NCBI GenBank assembly: GCA_015832175.1
Contig: WJXW01000004.1
Coordinates: 3,224,001-3,288,000, forward strand
Source: Paraphaeosphaeria minitans
Taxonomy: Eukaryota > Ascomycota > Dothideomycetes > Pleosporales > Didymosphaeriaceae
Length of the DNA: 64,000 nucleotides
Direction of reading: 5' to 3'
Positions within the stretch are counted from its first letter, which is position 1. Each line of letters opens with the position of its first letter. A model generated the notes under the pieces. That model was given only the letters and a program-made list of their open reading frames with translations. It had not been told where the DNA came from and did not search any database. This document shows positions 22,075 through 32,678 of the stretch, in pieces. The position numbers were made by a program, and so were the translations under genes.

Positions 22075-24777
22075 GCGTCTGATGGATGAGTGTGGGAAGG
22101 TCATTTTCTGAAAGGCAAAGGATGGATGCCTGTGATATGGAATTTGTGCAGGAAAAGCTGGGGCGAAATGAAGGCATTGTGGGAGGTCTCAAGGAAACGA
22201 AGCAACGATTGCGGATCAGGTACGTTCGACGTACGGCAGCTTATGCAATTCGTGCTGCCGCATATATGGAATGTGACTGCAAGCGAAAGAGGCCGTTGCA
22301 GTTCCACGATTGACACCCCGCTCCTGCGTCCACTAGGTACCTACCTACCTAATCCAGTAGGTACTAGCCTAGCGCGATAAACCCCATGCCTTGAATGATC
22401 CTCTGCCCAGAAAGTTACAAGCATTGCTTGTATCAACGACCAAGAGCAGCCAGAGTTGCAAATATTTCAGGCAAATGTGTGGGCGGTAAAGAAGCCGAGA
22501 ATATCTTTGGTTTCTAAATGGGACAATAGATTGATCATGGGCGCCATGCTCACGGATTTTCCGCGGATTGAAGAGGATAAAGTGCAACTGACACAACACT
22601 TCATCGCTGAGAGATGCTTTTGACAGCTCCATGAGTCCAGAATCATCTTGAGAAATGGTGTGACTGTGATACTTTGCACATGACAAGTTTTGTGGGGCTA
22701 CCCAAGGTGCTAATCATTCATTGCGTGTTGGGAAGGATCTTGATCACTGCAGACTATATTGCACTGATGCAAGATCACCTATTGCGACCTGATTGTGACT
22801 ATTTTTAGAAAAGCCCATCCGACAGTTCCTTGTCCGTCAGTGTAGCCTCTACTCCTCAATCAAATTGACCAGTACAAGCTCTCATCGATCATGCAGGGAG
22901 ATACGGAAAAAGAGATATATGTTGAATTTATCCTCCCTTCGCAAGAGACTTGCGAACGCAGATTCTGTCACCTTGAGGCCGTGAAGTCAGAACTGAACAA
23001 CAGATGTCGCACGACTTGCCTCCTTAGTGAGATGACCCACCGTGCTCTTGCGGTATTAGGGTGCGGGGACCTCAATGCTCACACTGCTAGCCCTGGCCCT
23101 GCATTCGTCCTGACTACCTTATTTCTCTTCTGCATTGCCAGCATCCCAGAGCGACTAGACGTTTCGGTGCACATTTTGACAATTGAAATCTATCGCACAG
23201 CCCCACTTCTCCAGTCGTTGTCGCACGGCCTTCCTCTCAGGAGGGGCATGAGATGTAGTGCTAGTCGTTAATATACGTGATTCATGTAGATCTCGGGCAA
23301 ACTCCGAGCCCCGCGGAGCTTAGAGCAGATCCCAAAAACGGCACCTCCACGTTGCCGCATCTCAACTTCTTGTCTTTGGCAGAGCTAGTTTCTCGAATCC
23401 GGGGTTAGTGGACCGCTACCGCTGCATCGGATGGGCTTCCCTAGCAGAGCATAGGTAGTTACATGCGTAGAGTTTGCCTTGCTGTAAGATAGACAGGTAA
23501 TCCAGAAGACAGAAATTCAAAAGTGGCTCGGGTACCGAGGCTTCCGAGGATTGTTTCACCTCGAACAGCCCTTGATATTTATCGCATGAGGTCTGTGCCA
23601 TTCCAGTCTTTGGCTACTATTCCATACGCGGAATCACTTACCGCGCTCTGCTGTGTTTGGCTATTATCCCGTACGCGGAATCATTACCGTGCTCTCTGCG
23701 CTGTTCTAGTCTTTGGCTACTGTTCTGCACGCGGAATAACTTACCTGCTTTGCGCTGGCTCTGTTAACTACCGAACCCTAAAACTTCGTGTGTGTTGACA
23801 AGAGCCGTGTGATGTGGAAAGTGGTGGCCCTGCGTGCGCAGATGAAGAGTTGCAGAACACCAAGATAACGAGATGTTCAGTTGTTGTCAAGTTGTCAACC
23901 AGGCTGGCTTTGCGTTACCTAGTGATGGGCCCCATTATCCTTATGTACGTGCGAATAATGCGAGTGAAAAGAAGGTTGACTAAAAGCGGGAACGCAGTCC
24001 GTCCAATCTTGCAAGGGCCGCGCTACGGTGCTTACCTATCCCCGCAACCGTACCTAAACTGGCCGCCCAGTCACTCTTGTCGGAGCCGCATTCACGACCA
24101 ACTGCGTCACTGGCGCGCGAGTACGTGCAGCCCACCCCGGATCGCAATGGCTCCCTCAAAAATCCTTCACTCAGAAGAAATCCTTTCCTTTCGCTGCCTA
24201 CTGCGGTGTCGCATGTGCGTCTTATCTTAGGTATATGCGTGATGGACCTTCATTGCTTTAGTACATCAGATTACCAAGGGCTATAGTAGGGACGCAAGTA
24301 CAATGCACAGACATACTTCCATCTCCATAGCCGGTTCTTCGTACCTTTCTTAAGAATGACGTCGTTGCGCTCGGAGCATCAAGATCGGGTTATTTCCCGA
24401 TAATATCGGTACGTCGTGCGACTGGCCCTCAGCCAAGAATGAAGCGTTAAACGACCGAGAGGGACCGAACGGGGACCCCGCTGGGACACAGCATTGCACC
24501 GTGCATACATTAGCGCTCCTCGAAGATCGTCCACGATGTTATCTGCGGTCGTGATGGTGGGCCGACTACGTAGCAATCGCCTGGGCACGGGCACTGCTCT
24601 CTGCGACCCCAGAAATTACGTACAAGCACCATCTACCCCAGATCCATGTGCTACCTTGATTTTGCTATTTCTCTAGTCTGTTTCCCGTTGAAGCACACGA
24701 CCTTCACCTTCACCTTCTCCTGTCTCTTCTTGACTTCTCTTCTCATGAACTAAAATTTCCATACAATACTTCGCACC
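22075..24777. other. Gene-poor 2.7-kb stretch
   Basis: No gene is supported. It contains a TAGGTACCTACC-type palindromic patch at 22333-22372, a three-unit minisatellite at 23592-23760, and a coding-like plus-strand stretch of about 70 codons at about 22420-22625 (ending ...FIAERCF before TGA) that lacks an ATG but follows a possible acceptor. A 126-codon ATG-initiated ORF at 22891-23271 has no recognisable domain. It may be relic DNA. Confidence 0.4.
23592..23760. repeat. Minisatellite, about three degenerate units
   Basis: Three imperfect units of about 48-59 bp share the core TTGGCTAxTxTTCxxxACGCGGAAT, followed by an ACTTACC-type and GCTCTG-type end. The cores start near 23609, 23657 and 23713. 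Units differ mainly by C/T changes and small indels. Confidence 0.8.
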
Positions 24778-26463
24778 ATGTCTTACGAACCGAAGTGGAA
24801 TGACGTTGAGGGGGGACAGCATGCCGTGAAGAAAGACGAGGTCGACAACCTTCAGCCCACGGAGACGCACCGACAAGGAAGCGTATTCAGCATCGGACGT
24901 GGGAGCAGGCGGCGTATGAGCATCAGTGATGATGTCTTTGGCGAGATCACAGAAGACGGGCCCAATTACCGCAATGTACGAACCCTTAGAAAATTCCCAT
25001 GGCATTGCAATAGCTGATTTGACCAGGTTGGTTGGATGGGGACTGTTGTTATCATGATCAAGACACAAATCGGTCTCGGTGTCCTTTCAATACCCGCTGC
25101 TTTTGATGCGCTTGGTCTCATTCCGGGAGTCATTTGCTTGTTGACGGCTGGAGGCCTGATTACCTGGGGCAACTACGTGGTCGGACGATTCAAGGAGCGA
25201 CACCCCGATGTCTACAGTATCGTCGATGTAGGCGAAAAGCTTTTTGGGAAGATTGGGAGAGAGGTCTTCATGATCTTGTTCTTGCTATGTACGCCATACC
25301 TTACTTCTTCCTGCATCCGTCTCTAATGTTGCATTAGGGTGGATCTGCGTCGCTGCTGCCGGTTACTCAGGTTCGTTTGCCTATGTTTGTTGATGTGATG
25401 TCTGCTGATCAGATAGACTAACAATATCCAGGAATCTCGACTGCTTTCAACGCCCTGTCGTTGCACGGCACTTGTACCGCAGTTTTTGTTGTCGTTGCTG
25501 CAATCCTCGGCTTCCTAACTTCCAGCATCCGGACACTGGGCAAAATATCGTGGCTCGCTTGGATCGGTGTCATTTCTATTCTTATTGCGCGTGAGTTGCT
25601 CATCCTTGTTTGCAAATCAATACAGCCACTGACTTGCATACGTAGTATTGACCCTGACCATCGCCGTGGGTGTCCAGGAACGGCCTGCAGCTGCACCCCA
25701 GACTGGAGTATACCATTCTGATTACAAGCTTGTGGGCAATCCGACTTTCATCGAAGCGATGAGCGCCATCAACGCATTCATCTTCGCGTACGCTGGAACT
25801 CCGGGCTTCTTCGCTATCATCTCTGAAATGCGAGAGCCAAAAGACTACAACAAGGCCATGTTCACATGCCAAGGAACAATGACAACAGTGTATCTGATCG
25901 TCGGAATCGTAGTTTACTACTTTTGCGGCTCATTCGTCGCTTCTCCAGCTCTCGGGTCCGCAGGACCTCTCCTCAAGCGCGTTTGCTACGGTCTTGCCCT
26001 ACCGGGTCTCATCGTCTCCACCTGTCTCGTTAGCCATTTCCCGGCCAAGTACATCTTCCTCCGTCTTTTGAAGGGGTCCGAGCATCTGGTCTCCAACTCA
26101 AAGGTTCATTGGATGACGTGGCTATCCTGTACTCTCGGCGTCACCATCATGGGCTACATCATCTGCTCCGCGGTGCCCAATTTTGGAAGTCTGATCTCGC
26201 TGGTCGGAGCCTTGCTCGCCACCTTCATGTCGCTACAGCCGCTGGGTATGATGTGGCTATACGACAACTACAGGGGCCGCTCCAAGAACCTTAAATGGAT
26301 CTCAGGTGTCGTCACCAGCGTCTTTGTCATTACCATCGGTACTTTCATCATGGTCGCAGGATCCTATGCTGCAATTGTCCAGATCATCGACGACTACAAG
26401 AATGGGAGCTCTGGAGCATGGTCGTGTGCGGACAACTCCAATTCCGCTGGCGGAGGCCACTAG
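24778..26463 (+). CDS. Amino-acid transporter, AAAP (Aa_trans) family
   Basis: Five exons, 24778-24975, 25027-25288, 25338-25370, 25432-25590 and 25646-26463, all with GT..AG introns of 49-61 nt; the third exon is only 33 nt. The protein is 489 aa. After a hydrophilic cytoplasmic N-terminus of about 65 residues comes the first transmembrane segment with the family hallmark TQIGLGVLSIP, then about ten further hydrophobic helices. FAYAGTPGFFAIISEM near residue 265 is the equivalent of the conserved mid-protein helix of fungal neutral amino-acid permeases such as Neurospora mtr. It most likely imports neutral amino acids by proton symport at the plasma membrane; the exact substrate is inferred. 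No lesion was seen. Confidence 0.92.
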
Positions 26464-27189
26464 ATACCCATTGTTCTTGTTGTATGTATGTTGAACTGCT
26501 TTCCTGTACCTCGATGTTTGATCAACATCGCTCGCGAAAGGGTTCTATATTGAATAGCGCCTATGTAAAAGTTACGTGAGACGACTACAGAGGCATGAAT
26601 GCAACGAGAAAACCAAGGCATGTTTCAATAACTCACTTAACTCACGTGTCTTGTGGCTAATTGAATCGCTTTTGGAATATCCTGTCATGATGTACTTCGA
26701 ATATATACCATTTACCTACCGTATCAGAACAGTTAGCGTAAAAAGTTCATCCGTCTGAGACAGACTTGGTTTTGGAAAGCCAATATCCAGGCAAGTTTCG
26801 CAAATGATGTTAAATCGAGCAACTTTTGAAAACATCTCCAAGAAAACATATGAATGCAGCAGTAGCTCATTGCCGAACACTCCAGTCAGCTACGGGACCC
26901 ACTCCGCAGATGCAGCACGTTCGGAGCCGCAGAAAAGCCCGGAGAATATTCGGAGGCCTATCTTTGACACTTTTTGCATTCCAATCTATATCTGACTTCC
27001 TGTGATCGCATGGTCTGGAACCAAGGGGTTCCTCATATTCCCCTCCGCCGTTGCCCGTCACTTTCCATCCGCCTCATCCGCAGCCCAGTCTACAGTGTCC
27101 ACAACACTTCAAGGTGTCCTTATCTAATAGCGTCCGCGTCACAATCCTACGGTCCTTTTACCGAAATCGGAACGGCTAGCCATCTACCC
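26464..27189. other. Intergenic between convergent genes
   Basis: 726 bp between convergent stops. No supported gene or repeat was found; short frames are shadows or chance. Confidence 0.4.
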
Positions 27190-28095
27190 TCAGAATCCAA
27201 TCCACCACCTCCTTGCACCTAACCCCTTTTCACCGCCGTACTTCCTCGTCCCTCTCCTGGCCCACCACTGCGCCGCCGCCCAAGTAAACAAGTACGTAAC
27301 CAACACGCTCAGCCCAACACCGAGACCCACTCCTAGCGCGAGCTTACGCTGCCATTTTTCCTTCTCCTCGCTCCGCGCAAGGTCAATCGCCGCTTCCGCC
27401 CATTCCGGTGCAACGTAGAACGTCTGGGTGTTGTCACCCAAACTGTCCGTGCGGCCCATCTCGCGCGACAAGTCGGTGCTGTTGGCGCGGTCGGAGCCAT
27501 ATTGCGAGATGGAGATGAAAGTTTGACCGGTCGCGAGGCCGATGGCTTGGGTAAAGTTTAGGGTCGGGGCCAGGGGGTTGGGAAACAGGTCTGAGCTAGG
27601 GGCGAAGGTGAGGCTGGTGGCGTCAGTCACGTCTATCGCTGTTTCAGCGTCATATCCATCTATTTGATGTGTGGAGACTTCGGATTGTCTGTCGGTTTGC
27701 GTATGGAGTGTAGACTCACTGGACTCCCAAACTACGTAATCGGGGACGCCTGGTCTTCGTTCACCCAGACCAGTCATGTTCGCGTCCATCATCCACCACC
27801 ATACTGTTACGGGATAGTCATCCACTTCGGTTCGCCAGGTGAGCTGATAGTTATGGTTCCAGATGAGGGTCGGGAACCCAAATCGGGATTCGTTTGGCCG
27901 TGGTTGTCGCTGTGGGTAGACATTGTCAGGGTAGCTGCAGGACTTCCCTGTCGGGTCGCACCAGTAGAACGAGGTAAAGCAGAGTGATGAATACGTGCAA
28001 TCCCGATCGCTTGGATCCCATGCGGAAACAACTGTAATCACGAAGCTCAGAACGTTGAGGATACGATTCAGCAACATACTGTGATGATATGGCAT
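27190..28095 (-). CDS. Secreted-type single-pass membrane protein, unknown
   Basis: An open 301-codon frame from the ATG at 28095 (a second ATG at 28077 gives a tidier signal peptide). The N-terminal hydrophobic stretch ends near AWDPSDRDC. An ectodomain of about 190 residues has four Cys near its start (DRDC, SSLC, YWCD, KSC), a Trp-rich patch (VTVWWWMMD), and several N-glycosylation sites. One transmembrane helix (about 252-273) is followed by a short basic tail. A canonical 60-nt intron could sit at 27660-27719 (GTGAGT..AAATAG); it is in frame without stops, so the product could be 301 or 281 aa, and the spliced form is favoured. No named domain is recognised. Confidence 0.75.
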   Translation of the reverse strand: MPYHHSMLLNRILNVLSFVITVVSAWDPSDRDCTYSSLCFTSFYWCDPTGKSCSYPDNVYPQRQPRPNESRFGFPTLIWNHNYQLTWRTEVDDYPVTVWWWMMDANMTGLGERRPGVPDYVVWESSESTLHTQTDRQSEVSTHQIDGYDAETAIDVTDATSLTFAPSSDLFPNPLAPTLNFTQAIGLATGQTFISISQYGSDRANSTDLSREMGRTDSLGDNTQTFYVAPEWAEAAIDLARSEEKEKWQRKLALGVGLGVGLSVLVTYLFTWAAAQWWARRGTRKYGGEKGLGARRWWIGF

Positions 28096-28733
28096 TTTTA
28101 GTGGCGCATGTGTCTACATTATACGAAACAACGCTGGTGGGGCATACCAGAGGTCCCTTGGCAGTGTGCCGTGAAGCGGTATTGCCACATCCAAGTGAGC
28201 ATATTTGCGCGCGTGATTTGCCGGTGAAACCAAAAGTCTCATAAAAGGTCGTATTTATCGAGGCACCGCCAGGTGTATCAACATTGATTGGTATCGTGTG
28301 TGAAGTTAAGGTGCTATTATAAAGCTTGATGTCGAGGTCTCGGGTCAGCGTTGCCGTAGCGCGTGGAGATCACCAATGACGTCAGTCACTTTTCGACACT
28401 TCGAGCTGGACTGTATCGAAAGAGGGAAAACAATTCGCCAATTCGCAAGTGTTTGGTCTGACTAGCAAAACTTGCGGTACTGGATGTTTCCTCGTCTTCG
28501 AACGCCTAAATAGGAAAACTTCCCCAGGACCAAACACTACACAGTATGCACCCCAACCGCCTCAAGAATTAAATTACTTACCCTTTAGTACTCCACCCAT
28601 ATCAGCATCTGCTTATAAGACAAGGAAGTCCTATGAACCATGTTATATGCCCCTTCGTAAGCCCAAGCCCTGTCCTATGGTTATCTTACTCCAAAACTGC
28701 TGCATTAGCACGGCAGCAGTACTGTCTTCTTCA
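28096..28733. other. Intergenic
   Basis: 638 bp between two minus-strand genes, with nothing recognised. An ORF frame (28449-29006) overlaps the F-box gene antisense and is rejected. Confidence 0.4.
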
Positions 28734-30269
28734 TCAAAAACCCATCCACATCCCCGCACAGCACCAATACAATTCCGCCCCCAGATTCGGCGCCTCGGAC
28801 ACCTTCAACTTCCTCCTCTTTCCGAAATTCTTAAACCCAGGCTCATCCTCGTCCTTAAGCGCAAGTACTTGGTCCCGGAGCCGCAAAATATGAGCTTTCC
28901 ATTCCGGCTTCATGGCTGCGTCTCGATTTCCCTCGCGCCCCTTGAATTGTGCTACCATGCCCATTGTTTGCAGGCCACCAACTTGTGTAAGAGCATTCCA
29001 GAATAAGGAAAATCGCCAGTCATCGATAGAGCGGTCTGCGTTCACTGGCTCGGGGTCAGGGCCAGACGAGTATACCCAATCTTGTTCGTCCTCTGAGGAT
29101 TCATCTCCATCATCTTCCCCCTCATCGTCAACTTTATCAGCCTCATCCTCGCCCTCAGCGTTGTCGTTGTCGTCCTGATCGTTTTCTTCCTCCTGCACCG
29201 GTTCTACTTGGTCCTCCTCAGGCTCTTCTTCTGGGACTGTTTGGCCCTGAGCATCCCCAACTGTGGCCCCGGTCGCATCATCTCCTGCCTCATCATCACC
29301 ATCGGCAACATTCGTTACTTTCCTCGCAACGGTGGTTCTCTGCTTGCGGAACTCGGTCCTTTGTATCCTCTCGATCCATGTCTTCGGCCACTTCCCATCC
29401 TCATTTTCTTCCGCGCCTGCTGCTATCAGCACGCGTCGCCAAGCTCTCTTCCACAAAGTTCCCTCAAACATAGCGCCACCGACAAGATGCACCAACGCTG
29501 TCTGATTCCCATCGACTTTTTCTGCGTTGGGATCGTCCTTTGCACCCTCAGCGTACGGGCCTACAGGCAAAACCTCAAAGCCATCGTGCCGGCTCGAGTT
29601 AGGTCCGCACGCCCAGTCCGGAATGCAATATTTGATGTACTCAATCCTTGTCTCTATGCCCAGACCGGGTTTTCGCTTGTCGCCAGGTTGCAGGTAAGAC
29701 GCCATAGTGGAGCCAAAGAGCTCTCCATAGGTGAGAAATTGGAAGGTTGCACTCGAAACGTCGGCGTACAGTGTAAACGCGTCTTCAGCGCCACCACTCC
29801 AGAAGTCAGGCTGTCTATACCACTCATCCCCAATCATGGCATCCATCGTTGTGTTCAGTGGATTGATAATGCTAAACCTTGCTTCGTACATCTTCCGTAC
29901 ATCTTCCATAGCCAGGCCTACGCCCTCGACATTGTCCTGCAGTGCCAAGGATAAAAGGCCTTTTATGCCACCGCGAAAGGCTTCCACGAGGCGCTCGACA
30001 CGGAATTCTCTTTCTGCATCATTTGCAACGGCCCAGGTAGCTATCTGACGCGCTACAGCGAGGACGAGGAAGTAAGGATGCGGGGAGAAGAAGGTGGGGG
30101 CTGAGCCCGACGCTAATCGTAGGATCGTCTTTGGCAGAGTGTCTGCGAACACATTGTGCAGGTGCCTGCAAGTCGAAGAGGCGTTTTTGAAGTCTTCGAA
30201 ATTGTGCATGTACACCGGGAGCTGGAGGAGCAGTTCGTCCGGCAGGTCCAGGAGAGACTTTGGTGCCAT
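28734..30269 (-). CDS. F-box-like protein with long acidic insert
   Basis: An intronless 511-aa protein from the ATG at 30269; the frame is open 18 codons further but only from GTG. Residues about 4-45 (LLDLPDELLLQLPVYMHNFED, then STCRHLHNVF) match the F-box, which binds Skp1 in SCF ubiquitin ligases. The middle is a globular region without recognised repeats. At about 340-420 an extended Glu/Asp-rich stretch (forward strand about 29050-29260) forms a disordered acidic linker. A further folded-looking region ends the protein (WRFSLFWNALTQVGG to the C-terminus). No kelch, LRR or WD repeats are seen, so the substrate cannot be guessed. Confidence 0.8.
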   Translation of the reverse strand: MAPKSLLDLPDELLLQLPVYMHNFEDFKNASSTCRHLHNVFADTLPKTILRLASGSAPTFFSPHPYFLVLAVARQIATWAVANDAEREFRVERLVEAFRGGIKGLLSLALQDNVEGVGLAMEDVRKMYEARFSIINPLNTTMDAMIGDEWYRQPDFWSGGAEDAFTLYADVSSATFQFLTYGELFGSTMASYLQPGDKRKPGLGIETRIEYIKYCIPDWACGPNSSRHDGFEVLPVGPYAEGAKDDPNAEKVDGNQTALVHLVGGAMFEGTLWKRAWRRVLIAAGAEENEDGKWPKTWIERIQRTEFRKQRTTVARKVTNVADGDDEAGDDATGATVGDAQGQTVPEEEPEEDQVEPVQEEENDQDDNDNAEGEDEADKVDDEGEDDGDESSEDEQDWVYSSGPDPEPVNADRSIDDWRFSLFWNALTQVGGLQTMGMVAQFKGREGNRDAAMKPEWKAHILRLRDQVLALKDEDEPGFKNFGKRRKLKVSEAPNLGAELYWCCAGMWMGF

Positions 30270-31689
30270 GTTGTTGGGCTGCAAATTTCGAGTTTTGATC
30301 GTGTGCTGCTCGAGCTCGTGCACTTATAAAGTAGCTTCGAAACGTGTGCAATGCTTTTGTAGGGCGCAGTCGACGAGAACAGGGCGAACACTATCGAGAA
30401 CGTGGGTACCCAGAGTGAGACTACGTAGCCAAGCACCAAGGATGGCGATCGCAAATTGCCCTCGTCAGCTTACTTGCCACCTCGAAATACAGCCACAGTG
30501 ACAGGTAGAAATACATGCCACGCGAGCAAATGCTCAGAAGGCTGCCCCCAGATGCAAAGCTAGGATTGATATTGCTGCTAGGTAACATGTTCTTCCTGAA
30601 AAGCAATTACGGTACAGCCTAGTACCTAGGTAGTTCCTTGCGCAGGGATCATCATATATCATCAGACACACATATTTTTTGAAAGACGATTTCCATATTT
30701 TCTTTCGCTGCTTGAACATGCACTTCTAATAGGTACGGTCCTTGAAGGCAACATGTTCTCACTGAAGCTGTGCAGTGGAAAGTTTTGTAAGCCGTGATTG
30801 CGTGTAAAAGGGTAACTTATCATGGCCAGCTGAAGCAAGGAGACAGCAGCATTGCGACAGATGATGATTGCCTTGCGGCAAGACTTGTACCATTGATGCA
30901 AGTACTGAAGAAGTGAAGACGGTTGACGGGAAGCCTAAAGATCACGTGGGCTAGGTGCCTACGGTAGGTACCTACCTACTGCAACCTGTGAACAAACAAC
31001 AACGCGCGCTTTCCACCTTTCTCACTCTCCGTTGTCGCAACTTCAACGTCTCGAATCTCAACAACATTCAATACTGTCAAGCTCGAATAAACTGCCTTGG
31101 AAACACCTCGTCAGTGCATAAGCATTGATGTGTTCCATGACCCTTCAGCCACCATCAGCTGTAATGACAAGCGTCATCCAGGGTACGGTATCAGGTCGCA
31201 TCGTCAAACCTCTCGCGGAGTACGCCACGTCGATGACCAGCGCCTCTGTCACAGCGCTCGGGTGCACATGCCTGAAACACGCAGCATGCCATGAGCGCCG
31301 CTTCGCTCCGCGCGAATGTCTGCTTGCGTCTACAGAACCACGATGCGAACTGGACTGATTCCCGTTCTTTCGGTGAGCCGTGGAGAAGAAACAACGCCGT
31401 TCGCTCCGCTCGCTGCGAGAAAATTGTCTGGAATTCGCCTTGAGGCTGCCGATCGCGAGGCGTTATCCTGTCACGTTTCAAGATGCTATACGCCGCATAC
31501 GACATCGGCTGGCAGCTCTATTATCTATAGGTAGCTAAGCATGCCACGCTCGCCCGGTTTTCCAGATCATACTTCGTTGTCTCTTGGGCACATTTTGACT
31601 TTCAACGCAACCGTCTACTTGCAATACTTCCTTGTCATAGCATCTTGTTCAATCGATTGCATACCTACCCACCATCATCAAACGACACC
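30270..31689. other. Intergenic, 1.4 kb
   Basis: No supported gene. It contains a CCTAGGTAG-type patch near 30620 and TAGGTACCTACCTAC at 30965-30980. Several open frames of 60-104 codons overlap each other on both strands and show no motif. Confidence 0.4.
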
Positions 31690-32111
31690 ATGTTGACCAA
31701 CCGCCGCTCTACCATGATGCTCCCGCGACAAAACACAAACCCGCAAATCCGACCGGAGCCTGCGCAACCGGAAACAGAACCGCGCTGCCGCACCTCTTCT
31801 GTCTTGACAGCCACCACACCCACGCTTCCCGGCTACCGTAAGTCCACGGCACGGTACACGGCCTCACCACCGTAGCGCGCAAGGACACAAAACCCTTCCT
31901 CAAATCCATGGGCAACGGAAGCGAAGCGAAGAGTCTCACCCACACGATCTACAACGCGCGCGACCAAGCCAGCGAGCGCATGATCAGAGACTGCATCTCA
32001 CGCGGCGGCAACGCCATCGTCGGCATGGGGTTCAGCGAGAGCGAGGTCCTCGGCTTCGCCCAGATCAGCGTCTACGGCACGGCGGTATACATTGAGAAGG
32101 AGAAAGCGTGA
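31690..32111 (+). pseudogene. UPF0145 (YbjQ-like) gene with one frameshift
   Basis: From the ATG at 31690, 51 codons lead into LTATTPTLPGYRK, the family's N-terminal strand. After codon AAG at 31840-31842 the frame changes; the continuation (VHGTVHGLTTVARK, then THTIYNARDQASERM, SRGGNAIVGMGF, FAQISVYGTAVYIEK) lies one base off and runs to TGA at 32109-32111. The domain is otherwise complete. One missing base restores about 140 residues. YbjQ-like proteins form pentameric oligomers of unknown role. A GTAAGT is present at the break, but the only frame-consistent acceptor would delete conserved residues, so a frameshift, real or a sequencing error, is favoured. Confidence 0.7.
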
Positions 32112-32678
32112 CTGGAAGATGCCTTCCGAGACTCTGGGTGCTGCGTAGGCCCCCGCGCAACAAGACGCCCCCTTTTGAAGGCATCGACGACGATTCCTAC
32201 ACCCGAGCATCCATCTGGACATGGACAATAACGAAACGACGATAATCACTGCTCGCACTGCGAGCAGTGAACATTCAGCGACAGGGGCGTTCAAGGCGTT
32301 TGGTGGGCAAAAAAAAAAGCAAAATCGTTCAAAGGAAGCAATTCTTCCAGCTGGGTGCATTCGGGATGGATTTGTGATGCCCGAAGCTTGACCTGACCAG
32401 GCCAGCAGTGCGTAATGCCATGTAAAACATATACAATCATGGTTTTTCAATGTCATCACTATCTTCACCGGAGCAGTATAGCTGGTTGGGTTAGCGACTC
32501 ATATTTCGTCTGACAAGGTCGGATGTCGTACTCAGGGCACGAGACTTTCCAACGTTGCCTTTGCGTCGATTTATAGAGTAGAGGCGCCCGCTCGAAAACG
32601 TCGCGGCCATGTTACTTGCTCCGTCTCCAGAGCATGAAGATGGTGGGCGTATCTGTGTACACTCTTCCACGAACGAAC
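32112..32678. other. Intergenic between convergent genes
   Basis: 567 bp with a run of nine A near 32310 and no supported gene. Confidence 0.4.

Noticed and set aside
22891..23271. 126-codon ATG-initiated ORF
   Set aside because: No recognisable domain or coherent composition, and it lies in a gene-poor, repeat-bearing stretch; kept only as part of the gap note.
31838..31930. A 93-nt intron in the UPF0145 gene from GTAAGT at 31838
   Set aside because: The one acceptor that keeps frame removes the conserved GTVHGLTTVARK region of the family, so a one-base loss is more likely.
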